NCBI GenBank assembly: GCA_029261195.1
Contig: JAJDBU010000007.1
Span: 1 to 33,010 of the forward strand
DNA: 33,010 nt
Direction: 5' to 3'
Origin: Nitrospirota bacterium
GTDB lineage: Bacteria > Nitrospirota > Nitrospiria > SBBL01 > JAADHI01
Each line of letters starts with the position of its first letter. Within the stretch, counting starts at the first letter, position 1. Under the pieces are notes generated by a model that was not told where the DNA came from, searched no databases, and saw only the letters and a list, made by a program, of their open reading frames with translations. The translations under genes were made by a program, and so were the position numbers. Below, piece by piece: positions 24,405-32,053 of this stretch.

Positions 24405-26708
24405 CTAAAACGGGGAGCCTATCGAAAATTCGATCTGTCGCTCTGCCTCACCCGGTCTGGGTTCGAGATTATAACCCCACTCCAGGCGAAGCGGGCCGAC
24501 AGGGGAAATCCAGCGAATCCCGAAACCTGCGGCTTTTCGCATTAAGTCCAGATTGAAATTCTGGTTATCATTAAACCCGGCGCCGTAGTCATAAAAAAGA
24601 AGCAGTTTGATATTCGCCTCTGCGACAAGCGGAATCAGATATTCTATATTTAAAAAGGCTTCTTTATTTCCGCCCAGAATTTCACCCAGGGGATCAATCG
24701 GGCCCGCCTCTCCAAATTGAAAGCCCCTAACCGTATTAATTCCTCCGACAAAAAACCGTTCCCCTACCGGTAGGGCCTTTCCGTCGATTCCTTCCGCAAC
24801 ACCCAAAATACCTCGGGCAGACAAGACATGATCTAACCAGATCGGATAAAATCGGCTTACATTCAATACGGCTTTGTAGTAGGCGTTGTCCCCCCCTAAG
24901 AAGGTCCCGGCGTATTCAAGAGAGAGTGCATCTCGCCCGCCCTCCTTCGGGTCGAAGGCAAAATCACGGGTATCCCGTGAGACTGAGAGACCGATGGAAC
25001 TGGTCAGAGTACGGCCCAGAGCCTCCTGCTCACGGACCAGGATAGGAACAATCGGGTCAACAACGGTCTTGCCGTCGACGATAATCTGATCAAGGTCGGT
25101 CACCTCCAGGGTCTCAATCGTATAACTGGCACTTCCCCGGATGTATTCCCCGAAGGCCCTGCCTAAAATCAGATCGCTTCCGGACCTTTTTTCTTCGTAG
25201 GAACCGAAGTCACGGATTTCATTAAAAATATTCGCTGTTCCGGACAGGTTCTGATCAAAAAGATAAGGCTCACGAAAGGTCAGTGAGTAGGTGTTTCGAC
25301 GCCTTCCGGTTTCCGCCCTGATCTTTACAAGCTGTCCTTTACCCAAAAAATTCCCCATCGTGATGTCCGCTGTTGCAACGAACTTGTCCTGGGAACTGAA
25401 TCCGCCACCCACGCTGAAGGTGCCTGTCGGTTTTTCCTTGACCTCGACATCCAGGTCGATCCAACCGGGTTCAATCGGTGTCGGGACAATATTAAGGTCT
25501 TCAAAATAATTCAGATTGTTAATCCGCTGAAAACTGCGACGCAAGGCCTTCGTATTGACCGTTTCCTGTTCCTTAACTCGCATCTCTCTTCGGATGACCT
25601 TGTCCCGGGTTTTATTGTTTCCAGAAATGTTGATCTCTCTGACCTTAACCAAGGCCCCTTCGACAATGTGAAAGGTGAGTTCAAGGCTGTTCCCATCTGT
25701 CCCCGGTTTCAGGTCGGGCACGGCATTGGCGTAGATATAGCCCTTTTCGCCATATCGCTCGACGATTTGCGCAATATCTTTCCGTAGCAGACTGCGATTA
25801 AAGGTATCTCCCTCCTTTGTTGCAGTCAAAGCAGAGAGCGCTGTGTCGTCAAAAAGTGCAGCGCCGGCAAAGGAGACCGATGCAATCGAAAAGATTTCAC
25901 CTTCAATAATCGGGATCGTGATATCAAACCATTCCTTGTCTTCACTCAAATTGACCCTGGGTTCGCTGATTTCGACCTCGAAATACCCGGTATTCATGTA
26001 GAGGTCTTTGATGCGTTCCTGGTCAAAAGCAAGCTGTTCTTTTTTATAGCGCCCGGATTCAGTGATCCATGATGTCAGCCAGAAATAGCTGGAGGTTTCC
26101 ATCGCTTTTTTGAGCGTTTTTTCATCAAAAGCAACATTGCCCTCAAAAGAGATTGTTTTGACATAGGCCTGTTCCCCTTCTTCTATCAAGAAGCTTAAGA
26201 TTGCCCGGTTATCCGATAGAATTTGTGTAACGGGAACCACGCTTGCGTTGTAATAGGCATCGGCTTCATAGGTCGTTTTGATCTGTTCCACAGAGCGACC
26301 GACCGCTTCGGGATCAAGAAAACTCTGTGTTTTAATCGTCAAGGCCTCGTCTAATTGATCCTTATCGATATTCTCGTTTCCTTCGTAGAGGACTTCAATT
26401 AAAAAAGGCCGTTCTTTAACGATAAAATAGAGGGCGACCCCCCCTTCAAGTCCTTCCGATTTGACGGAGACATGCTCAAAAAAGCCCATTTGATACAGAG
26501 CTTTGATGTCGGCCTGGATCTGTTGGGGAGAAAAGAGGTCTCCTTCTTCCAGGGTCATCCTGGAGAGAATCGTCATGCGATTGATCTTGCGATTGCCCTC
26601 GACCTCAATGAGCTTGATCCGGATCTCTTTACTTTTCGCAGGAGAGGCCGAAGGGAGCAAGAATAAAATGAGAAGAAAAAGAGGGATCGACTGAATTAAC
26701 TTTGACAA
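24405..26708 (-). CDS. bamA: Outer-membrane protein assembly factor BamA
   Basis: BamA inserts beta-barrel proteins into the outer membrane. The 767 residues comprise a signal peptide (LFLLILFLLPSASPA), five POTRA domains (about 27-425, starting IRIKLIEVEGNRKINRMTIL) and a C-terminal barrel with GGGFSSQD, the conserved loop-6 VRGF motif (INTVRGFQFGEAGP), FGIRWISPVGPLRLEWGYNL and a terminal Phe (IEFSIGSPF). The start is TTG; GAGGAG lies 13 bases before it, which is long. A seven-codon frame (ATG TCG ... TAA) begins between the two and overlaps the TTG, so translation may be coupled. It is the first gene of the envelope operon. Confidence 0.96.
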   Translation of the reverse strand: MSKLIQSIPLFLLILFLLPSASPAKSKEIRIKLIEVEGNRKINRMTILSRMTLEEGDLFSPQQIQADIKALYQMGFFEHVSVKSEGLEGGVALYFIVKERPFLIEVLYEGNENIDKDQLDEALTIKTQSFLDPEAVGRSVEQIKTTYEADAYYNASVVPVTQILSDNRAILSFLIEEGEQAYVKTISFEGNVAFDEKTLKKAMETSSYFWLTSWITESGRYKKEQLAFDQERIKDLYMNTGYFEVEISEPRVNLSEDKEWFDITIPIIEGEIFSIASVSFAGAALFDDTALSALTATKEGDTFNRSLLRKDIAQIVERYGEKGYIYANAVPDLKPGTDGNSLELTFHIVEGALVKVREINISGNNKTRDKVIRREMRVKEQETVNTKALRRSFQRINNLNYFEDLNIVPTPIEPGWIDLDVEVKEKPTGTFSVGGGFSSQDKFVATADITMGNFLGKGQLVKIRAETGRRRNTYSLTFREPYLFDQNLSGTANIFNEIRDFGSYEEKRSGSDLILGRAFGEYIRGSASYTIETLEVTDLDQIIVDGKTVVDPIVPILVREQEALGRTLTSSIGLSVSRDTRDFAFDPKEGGRDALSLEYAGTFLGGDNAYYKAVLNVSRFYPIWLDHVLSARGILGVAEGIDGKALPVGERFFVGGINTVRGFQFGEAGPIDPLGEILGGNKEAFLNIEYLIPLVAEANIKLLLFYDYGAGFNDNQNFNLDLMRKAAGFGIRWISPVGPLRLEWGYNLEPRPGEAERQIEFSIGSPF

Positions 26709-26744
26709 GGGAACGACATCACTCCTCAGGATAAAAATCCGCGC

Positions 26745-26773
26745 ATGTTATCACTTTAGCGACAGGGTGTAAA
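26745..26773 (-). promoter_or_regulatory. Sigma-70-like promoter of the bamA-msbA operon
   Basis: Read on the minus strand, TTTACA (26773-26768; five of six consensus bases) and TAACAT (26750-26745; four of six) are 17 bases apart. The predicted start near 26738 leaves a leader of about 30 bases before the bamA TTG. It sits in the only sizeable gap upstream of the operon, 87 bases long. Confidence 0.55.
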
Positions 26774-26794
26774 TATAACCGGAGTCCGCTGCTG

Positions 26795-27709
26795 TCATTC
26801 TCTATTAACATACAGAATGACATCTCCCTTGGTGATGGTTTCTAAGCTGCGCGTTATTTTTGCCGTTGAGGTGTGTTCCTGTGTGGCCAGTACGACCATT
26901 GTTCCGATTTCACGATAGGGGAGTTGTAGACCTTTCCGGAGGGAATCTTGCCCTGAAAAGGCGCCCTGACGCTCGCCGCCGTGAATCACGACAAATTGAT
27001 CTCCAGGAGTGACACCCTCATCCCGCCCCTGATCAATGTAGACAATGTCGTGCTGGGCTAGACTGACGCGGTTTTCCGGTGTCTCTACGATCATTGCTTC
27101 ACGTCCTTCGTCGAGGGGAACAATCTCTGAGGTGGGCGGAAGGATAAAACGGTCGATAAAAGCAATCTTGTCCTCTCTCGATATTGTGTCCTTGGAGAGA
27201 ACAATTTCAGCCGTTGAAACGTCTTTACCAGTGTTTTCAATCCTGACGACACCTAATATCTGTACAAGGTCGCCCAGGAAGGATGCGGTTGTCGGATGAA
27301 ACACCGGCCGACTGATCCTATAGACAACCAGTTCCTCCCCAGGAGAAAAGGGCTCCTGGTTTGAGCGAAGGTAGACAATGTCGTGCAGTCCCAACAACTG
27401 CTTCGGATCTTCAGATGCCGCAATTTCACCATCGGCATGAGGTTTGAGAAGGATCATCCCCTTGGAGATAAAAGTCCAGGGATCTGCTTCGGTCGGCTGA
27501 GAGATGTCCTCGTCTGACAAGATTTCCTCCACTGGAGTCGGAGTAAGGGGCGCCGCTTGTAATAGAGGTGGTGGAGGGGCGTCAATTACACCTCTCATCG
27601 GTAGTAAGTCTTCTTCGGAAAGACCATCTGCCCGAACAGGAGTGACATAAACAGAGAGTGCGAGGACGGTGATGAAAAGTACCACTAAATTTGTTTGTTT
27701 TTTCAACAT
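26795..27709 (-). CDS. Secreted protein of unknown function with two similar domains
   Basis: I do not recognise a named family. ATG 27709 has an AAGGAGAG site 6 bases upstream, giving 304 residues; an ATG at 27724 lies within that site's leader and is unlikely. A signal peptide (ending TPVRADG) is followed by a Pro-rich linker (about 40-65). Two copies of a fold follow. The first has HDIVYLRSNQEPFSPGEELVVYRI, then LGVVRIENTGKDVSTAEIVLSKDTI. The second has HDIVYIDQGRDEGVTPGDQFVVIHG, then IGTMVVLATQEHTSTAKITRSLETI and GDVIL. The pattern resembles the C-terminal part of some LysM-containing exported proteins, but no LysM is visible here. Its place beside bamA suggests an envelope role. Confidence 0.75.
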   Translation of the reverse strand: MLKKQTNLVVLFITVLALSVYVTPVRADGLSEEDLLPMRGVIDAPPPPLLQAAPLTPTPVEEILSDEDISQPTEADPWTFISKGMILLKPHADGEIAASEDPKQLLGLHDIVYLRSNQEPFSPGEELVVYRISRPVFHPTTASFLGDLVQILGVVRIENTGKDVSTAEIVLSKDTISREDKIAFIDRFILPPTSEIVPLDEGREAMIVETPENRVSLAQHDIVYIDQGRDEGVTPGDQFVVIHGGERQGAFSGQDSLRKGLQLPYREIGTMVVLATQEHTSTAKITRSLETITKGDVILYVNRE

Positions 27710-27724
27710 GTTTCTCTCCTTCAA

Positions 27725-28066
27725 AAAGCATGGACAGCGACAATAACATTTTGACCCTATTATCTTACCATCGGAAGCACTCTTCTGTGATCATCGCATG
27801 AAGTCCTAAGACGAGGTTCTCGACTGTATGAGGGTATAAAGTGAACACTACCGTGTCCGATAAAAGCAGGACATCCGACCACATGCCAGCAGGGTATCAG
27901 ATATTTCATTCAAAATCAGTTGCTCCCTCCTATTTAGACCTCCACATCCATAGAGAACGCTCCCTCAGACATATTTCTTCCAATATCATTGAAAAAAGGC
28001 AACTTTCTATGCTATTAGTCCCATTTAAAATTCCTCGGCCTGCTCGGAATAAATATCGCCCCCTTC
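27725..28066. other. Divergent intergenic region before the GlrK-type operon
   Basis: About 340 bases separate the secreted-protein gene from the kinase gene and should hold promoters for both. I could not identify a convincing -35/-10 pair or a sigma-54 (-24/-12) element. A short inverted repeat (TGTCC and GGACA, ten bases apart, about 27856-27875) is the only structure noted. An open frame across 27841-28302 overlaps the kinase gene and shows no family features. Confidence 0.3.
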
Positions 28067-29545
28067 ATGACCTTATATCGCCCAAAATCTGTTCTAACCC
28101 TTATCTTAATCGGGTTTTCGATGGTTGCCCTCCCACTGATTTTTTCCTTGATTTATGCAGTGATTCGTGTCGACCGGATTGTCGATCAAAACCAGCAAGC
28201 CCTTGTTCAGGCTGTAGAAGCGACAAGGGGAAGTCTCATGTTGACGGAGCATCTAAAAGCGATGGAGCGGAGCGCCCTGCAGTTTCAGATTCTGGAGGAT
28301 GACAGCTTTTTTCAGTTGTATGAAATGACCCATCAAACGCTTTTAGATACAGTGGCCGATCTCTCTAAGTTACAAATGGGGATAACACAGCAACACCAAT
28401 TACGGACTTTAGTGGAAAAAGAGCAGACCCTGTTTATGGCTTTCCAAACCGCCCACCGGAATAATGCGATGGAAGTCAACGCGGCAACCGCGTTTGCAAC
28501 GCTGTCCGAGCTGTCTCAATCGATCCTCTCAGAGAATCGACGCCTGATTGATCGTGAGATCGAGCGGATGCAGTTTAAAGCGGAAGAAACACAACGAAAC
28601 CTTGTTTGGCAGGCAATGGCGGTCATTCCGATTACAATCATCCTGGGCATTGTTTTTACGATTCTGATTACACGGCCGATTCGACAGATCGACCAATCCA
28701 TCCGGAAGCTGGGAGATGGCTCCTTTTCTTCTGAAATATTGATTTCCGGCCCTAAAGATCTTGAATATCTTGGAAAAAGACTGGATTGGCTTCGAACCCG
28801 ACTCATGGAATTGGAACAACAGAAAAGCCAGTTTTTAAGGCACGTCTCTCACGAATTGAAAACGCCCTTGACTGCGATGAGGGCGGGGGTGGAACTTTTA
28901 ATTGATGAGGTCTCCGGAGGACTCAACCGTGAGCAACAAAAGATTGTCCGGATACTCAACGAAAAAAACATTCAATTGCAAAAAATGATTGAAGATCTGC
29001 TCAATTTCAGCGTTGTACTGGAGAGACATTCGGCACTATCATTAGAAAAGCTTAGTCTGTATCAGGTTGTCAGAAATGTGGCGACTGATCACCAGTTGGG
29101 GATGAGGGCAAGAGGGATAAATCTCGAACTTGCCCTTGAGGATCAAGCGATTTGGGGAGACGAAGATAAATTAGTTGTGGTTGTTGACAACCTTGTTTCA
29201 AATGCCGTTAAATTTACGCCTCAGAACGGAAAAATCAAGATCCTCCTGGGCAAAAAAGGAGACAAGATGGTGTTGGATGTCATCGATTCCGGTCCTGGAA
29301 TCTATCCAGAGGAAAAAATGAGGGTTTTCGACCCTTTTTATCAAGGGAGACATTCTATAGAAAAAAATGTAGAGGGGACGGGAATCGGTCTTAGCCTTGT
29401 CAAAGAGTATGTTGCGGCCCATCATGGCATCATTGAAATCATTGATCGAGAGGATGGGGGACACTTTCGAGTCACCCTTCCGATTCAATCGTTTCCGCCT
29501 TCCGACCCAATCGGTTCCGAGAAAACACGTGAAGCAACTCTATAA
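28067..29545 (+). CDS. glrK: Sensor histidine kinase, GlrK/QseE-like
   Basis: This 492-residue membrane kinase has a transmembrane helix at about 9-32, an all-helical periplasmic sensor (about 33-180), a second helix (about 182-205), HAMP (about 200-255), HisKA with phospho-accepting H262 in RHVSHELKTPLTAMRAG, and a HATPase with N box DNLVSNAVKFTP, G1 DSGPGI and G2 GTGIGLSL. The order kinase, lipoprotein, sigma-54 activator, and the similarity of the N-terminus (VLTLILIGFSMVALPLI) fit GlrK (QseE), an envelope-responsive kinase. No good ribosome site precedes the ATG. The stimulus in this organism is unknown. Confidence 0.88.
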   Translation: MTLYRPKSVLTLILIGFSMVALPLIFSLIYAVIRVDRIVDQNQQALVQAVEATRGSLMLTEHLKAMERSALQFQILEDDSFFQLYEMTHQTLLDTVADLSKLQMGITQQHQLRTLVEKEQTLFMAFQTAHRNNAMEVNAATAFATLSELSQSILSENRRLIDREIERMQFKAEETQRNLVWQAMAVIPITIILGIVFTILITRPIRQIDQSIRKLGDGSFSSEILISGPKDLEYLGKRLDWLRTRLMELEQQKSQFLRHVSHELKTPLTAMRAGVELLIDEVSGGLNREQQKIVRILNEKNIQLQKMIEDLLNFSVVLERHSALSLEKLSLYQVVRNVATDHQLGMRARGINLELALEDQAIWGDEDKLVVVVDNLVSNAVKFTPQNGKIKILLGKKGDKMVLDVIDSGPGIYPEEKMRVFDPFYQGRHSIEKNVEGTGIGLSLVKEYVAAHHGIIEIIDREDGGHFRVTLPIQSFPPSDPIGSEKTREATL

Positions 29546-30194
29546 AAATTTGGTCCTCGTACTCATTAGCGGATTACTATTGACCGCTTGCCAGCCTAAC
29601 GGGAAGATAAGAAGTATCTTCTCCGGGAAGGCCACAGCCAACAATAAAAGTGAGTTCTCGGGTCATTCAGAAATCGTCATGCTGCTGGGCTATTTTCGTT
29701 TCCTGGACTCCCTTTCATCTGATACCTTGGAAGTGGAGCGTGAGCGGACAAAAAAAACGCTTGCTAAATTTCATGATCCCATTCATCGACTTAGATTGGC
29801 GATGCTTTTAAGCCTGTCTCTCAGTAATTCCCAGGATTATGATCTTGCCCTTAAACTGCTCACCGAAAATCTGGAGAGTCCCGTTCCAGTTGATCCGACC
29901 CTGAGGGATTTTTCACTGTTTTTATCGGCCTCCATTCGCCAATTTAAAAAGAAAGATGAGGTCTATCAAGGTTTAGAAAAAAAAATGCTGCAAAATCTCG
30001 AAAGAGAAAAACTTCAAGGCGAAACGCTTATTCGAAAGTTAAAGAAACTCGAAGATCGCGTCAAGCTCCTTTCCGGTGAACTGAAGAGCGAAAATGCACA
30101 AAGGGAAAAATTGCAAAAAATGATTGATGGCCTAAAAATAATCGAAAAAAACATTATAATAGGAGAGGATTCCGGTTCTCCGGGTAGTCAGTGA
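29529..30194 (+). CDS. Lipoprotein in the QseG position between kinase and regulator
   Basis: The start chosen is GTG 29529, which overlaps the end of the kinase gene by 17 bases and gives 221 residues with a lipoprotein signal: LVLVLISGLLLTACQ, with the lipidated Cys at 21. The middle is helical, and residues about 145-205 (EKKMLQNLEREKLQGETL, then KLEDRVKLLSGELK) form a coiled coil. In enterobacteria the gene here is qseG, a lipoprotein that binds the kinase and tunes it; similarity is by position and architecture rather than by a sequence motif, so the symbol is withheld. The ribosome site is weak, consistent with translational coupling. Confidence 0.78.
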   Translation: MKQLYKNLVLVLISGLLLTACQPNGKIRSIFSGKATANNKSEFSGHSEIVMLLGYFRFLDSLSSDTLEVERERTKKTLAKFHDPIHRLRLAMLLSLSLSNSQDYDLALKLLTENLESPVPVDPTLRDFSLFLSASIRQFKKKDEVYQGLEKKMLQNLEREKLQGETLIRKLKKLEDRVKLLSGELKSENAQREKLQKMIDGLKIIEKNIIIGEDSGSPGSQ

Positions 30195-30315
30195 AGCAAG
30201 GGCATCAAGCAAGAACTTAAACAGGGCGACAAACGCTAAAGAACGCAGGACTTGCATTACTCCGTCGAGCATCAATACTATGAAGTCGGCACAGCAAGAG
30301 ATGGAAGCCAATTAG

Positions 30316-31677
30316 ATGATACATCCGAAACAGAGAATATTCCTGGTCGATGACGACACAGACCTCTTGGGTCTGCTGAGTCTCCGCCTAAATGCTTCAG
30401 GCTACGAGGTGGCGACAGCCGAAAGCGGAGAACAGGCCCTTGCCGACCTTGCGATGTTTCATCCGCAGTTGGTCATCACTGACTTGCAAATGGGTGAGAT
30501 GGACGGCATGGCTTTGTCCAAGGAGATCTATCGACGACATCCTACAATGCCGATCATTATTCTGACAGCCCACGGCACCATTCCAGAAGCTGTCACGGCA
30601 ATCAAGGAGGGCGTTTTTAGTTTCTTAAGTAAACCTTTTGATACGAAAGTCCTGCTGGAGCACATCGAAAAAGCGCTTCAACTCAGTGGATATACACCCG
30701 AAAAAATTGTAAAGGATGAGTCTACTGCATGGCGAAAAAAAATCATCTCTAAAAGTGTGATGATGGATGAACTGCTCACGCAAGTGCAACTCATTGCTGC
30801 CGGAGACGCCTCTGTTTTTATCCACGGAGAAACGGGCACAGGCAAGGAGGTTCTCGCCCGTGCCATCCATAACGCAAGTTCCCGACGAAATAAGCCCTTT
30901 GTCGAGGTTAATTGCAGCGCTATCCCGGAAGCGCTCCTTGAATCGGAATTATTCGGCTACCGTAAAGGCGCCTTTACGGGTGCCACACAAAACAGGGAAG
31001 GTCTGTTTCAGGCAGCGAACGGCGGCACCCTCCTTTTAGATGAAATCGGGGATATGCCGGTCGCGATTCAGCCGAAGTTACTTCGGGCCTTGCAAGAGAA
31101 AGAGATCCGACCCCTCGGATCGACTCGGCCGATCCCCATTGATGTCCGGATTATTTCAGCTTCCCACCGTAACCTTGAGGAAGAAATTGCTGCCGAACGT
31201 TTTCGAGAGGATCTCTATTACCGCCTGATTGTTCTGACCCTTGAAGTCCCTCCCCTCTCAAAGCGCCGTGAAGACATTCCGCTCTTGACTCGACATTTTC
31301 TTTCCAAACTACTGGAAAAAACAGGGCGGGCCGTCACCGGGTTTTCACCAGAGGCGATGGAAGTCCTGCTCCGCGCGCCCTGGCCGGGTAATGTGCGACA
31401 ATTATTAAATGTTGTCGAGCAGGCGGTTACTCTCTCCACAACGCCAATTATTCCAGCCATGCTTGTCAGTAAAGCGATCAGAAACGAGCCCGAAGAAATC
31501 TTATCGTTTACTGGGGCAAGAGAACGGTTTGAGCGGGATTACCTTATTGAACTCTTACAAATGACCCTGGGTAATGTCAGCCGCGCGGCCGATCTTGCAA
31601 AGCGAAACCGAACCGACTTTTATAAACTCTTAAACCGTCATAAACTGGACCCCTCCCTGTTCCGATCTCCCGGCTAA
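30316..31677 (+). CDS. glrR: Sigma-54-dependent response regulator, GlrR/QseF-like
   Basis: The 453-residue protein has a receiver domain (1 to about 120: acidic D12-D13, phospho-acceptor D56, K106), then an AAA+ domain with Walker A GETGTGKE (171-178), the sigma-54 contact loop GAFTGA (218-223), Walker B GGTLLLDEIGD and the arginine finger region REDLYYRL. A short C-terminal Fis-type helix-turn-helix ends LGNVSRAADLAKRNRTDFYKLLNRHKL. The last element closely matches GlrR/QseF. It should activate sigma-54 promoters when phosphorylated by the upstream kinase. A 121-base gap separates it from the lipoprotein gene and holds nothing I recognise beyond a possible 11-codon frame ending at 30315. 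Confidence 0.93.
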   Translation: MIHPKQRIFLVDDDTDLLGLLSLRLNASGYEVATAESGEQALADLAMFHPQLVITDLQMGEMDGMALSKEIYRRHPTMPIIILTAHGTIPEAVTAIKEGVFSFLSKPFDTKVLLEHIEKALQLSGYTPEKIVKDESTAWRKKIISKSVMMDELLTQVQLIAAGDASVFIHGETGTGKEVLARAIHNASSRRNKPFVEVNCSAIPEALLESELFGYRKGAFTGATQNREGLFQAANGGTLLLDEIGDMPVAIQPKLLRALQEKEIRPLGSTRPIPIDVRIISASHRNLEEEIAAERFREDLYYRLIVLTLEVPPLSKRREDIPLLTRHFLSKLLEKTGRAVTGFSPEAMEVLLRAPWPGNVRQLLNVVEQAVTLSTTPIIPAMLVSKAIRNEPEEILSFTGARERFERDYLIELLQMTLGNVSRAADLAKRNRTDFYKLLNRHKLDPSLFRSPG

Positions 31678-31930
31678 GGTCTAAGGCAAATACCGTCTCT
31701 GACAAGAGACAGAAAAAAACTGTATTTTTTCAGTGAAGTCTTACGCTACATTCCTTCGCTGTCGCTTCAAGCGGACACCTTCCATTTTTTTTCGAGCCAT
31801 TTGAATCGTTATTTTTGCTAGACCCCTCCTACGCAGCCCCTTCAGAGGGAAAAATAAATGGTACAAACATTGCTAATATCGAGATGAGAATTCGTTGTAA
31901 AACCAGCTAAAGCTGACATACAGCAACAAT
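31678..31930. other. Gene-free region between glrR and the riboswitch
   Basis: No gene is seen. A 5-bp hairpin (GTCTC and GAGAC, about 31696-31711) followed by A-rich then T-rich sequence might end the glrR transcript but is not a standard terminator. A candidate promoter lies at its right end (listed separately). Confidence 0.3.
31895..31922 (+). promoter_or_regulatory. Candidate promoter just upstream of the riboswitch
   Basis: TTGTAA (31895-31900) is followed after 16 bases by CATACA (31917-31922). Both match weakly, but the predicted transcription start near 31929 falls right at the first pairing element of the riboswitch (31931), which is where it would be expected. Confidence 0.35.
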
Positions 31931-32019
31931 CCTTTGCTCAGAGCAAACCTGGCGAAAGCTAGGGAAGCAGAGCAACGGGGCTAAAGCCTACGAGGTCATG
32001 CCCGCCGAGCCGCCAAAGG
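31931..32019 (+). promoter_or_regulatory. GEMM-I class cyclic-dinucleotide riboswitch, A20-type (cGAMP candidate)
   Basis: The bases fold as GEMM-I. P1: CCTTTG (31931-31936) pairs with CAAAGG (32014-32019), with CTC and GAG continuing inward. The conserved GCAAACC (31942-31948) leads into hairpin CCTGGC-GAAA-GCTAGG (31947-31962) with the GAAA tetraloop. GGGAAGCAGAGC is next (consensus GGGACGCAAAGC). The second hairpin GGGCTAA...CATGCCC (about 31978-32003) carries the CTAA and ATG halves of the tetraloop receptor. In the ligand core the sequence is CAGAGCAAACC, where Vc2 c-di-GMP-I RNA has CAGGGCAAACC: the changed base corresponds to G20, and A at this place is the mark of GEMM-Ib riboswitches that prefer 3',3'-cGAMP. 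No terminator follows; control may act on the AGGGGGG ribosome site at 32041. The ligand is inferred, not shown. Confidence 0.85.
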
Positions 32020-32053
32020 AATTCCATATTAGATCATTATAGGGGGGCATGCC

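Noticed and set aside
27841-28302. 153-codon plus-strand frame upstream of the kinase gene
   Set aside because: It overlaps the kinase start in another frame; composition is atypical and no motif is present.
29397-29528. Longer N-terminus for the lipoprotein gene (start at 29397)
   Set aside because: Those 44 codons overlap the end of the kinase gene, and the lipoprotein signal starts only after GTG 29529.
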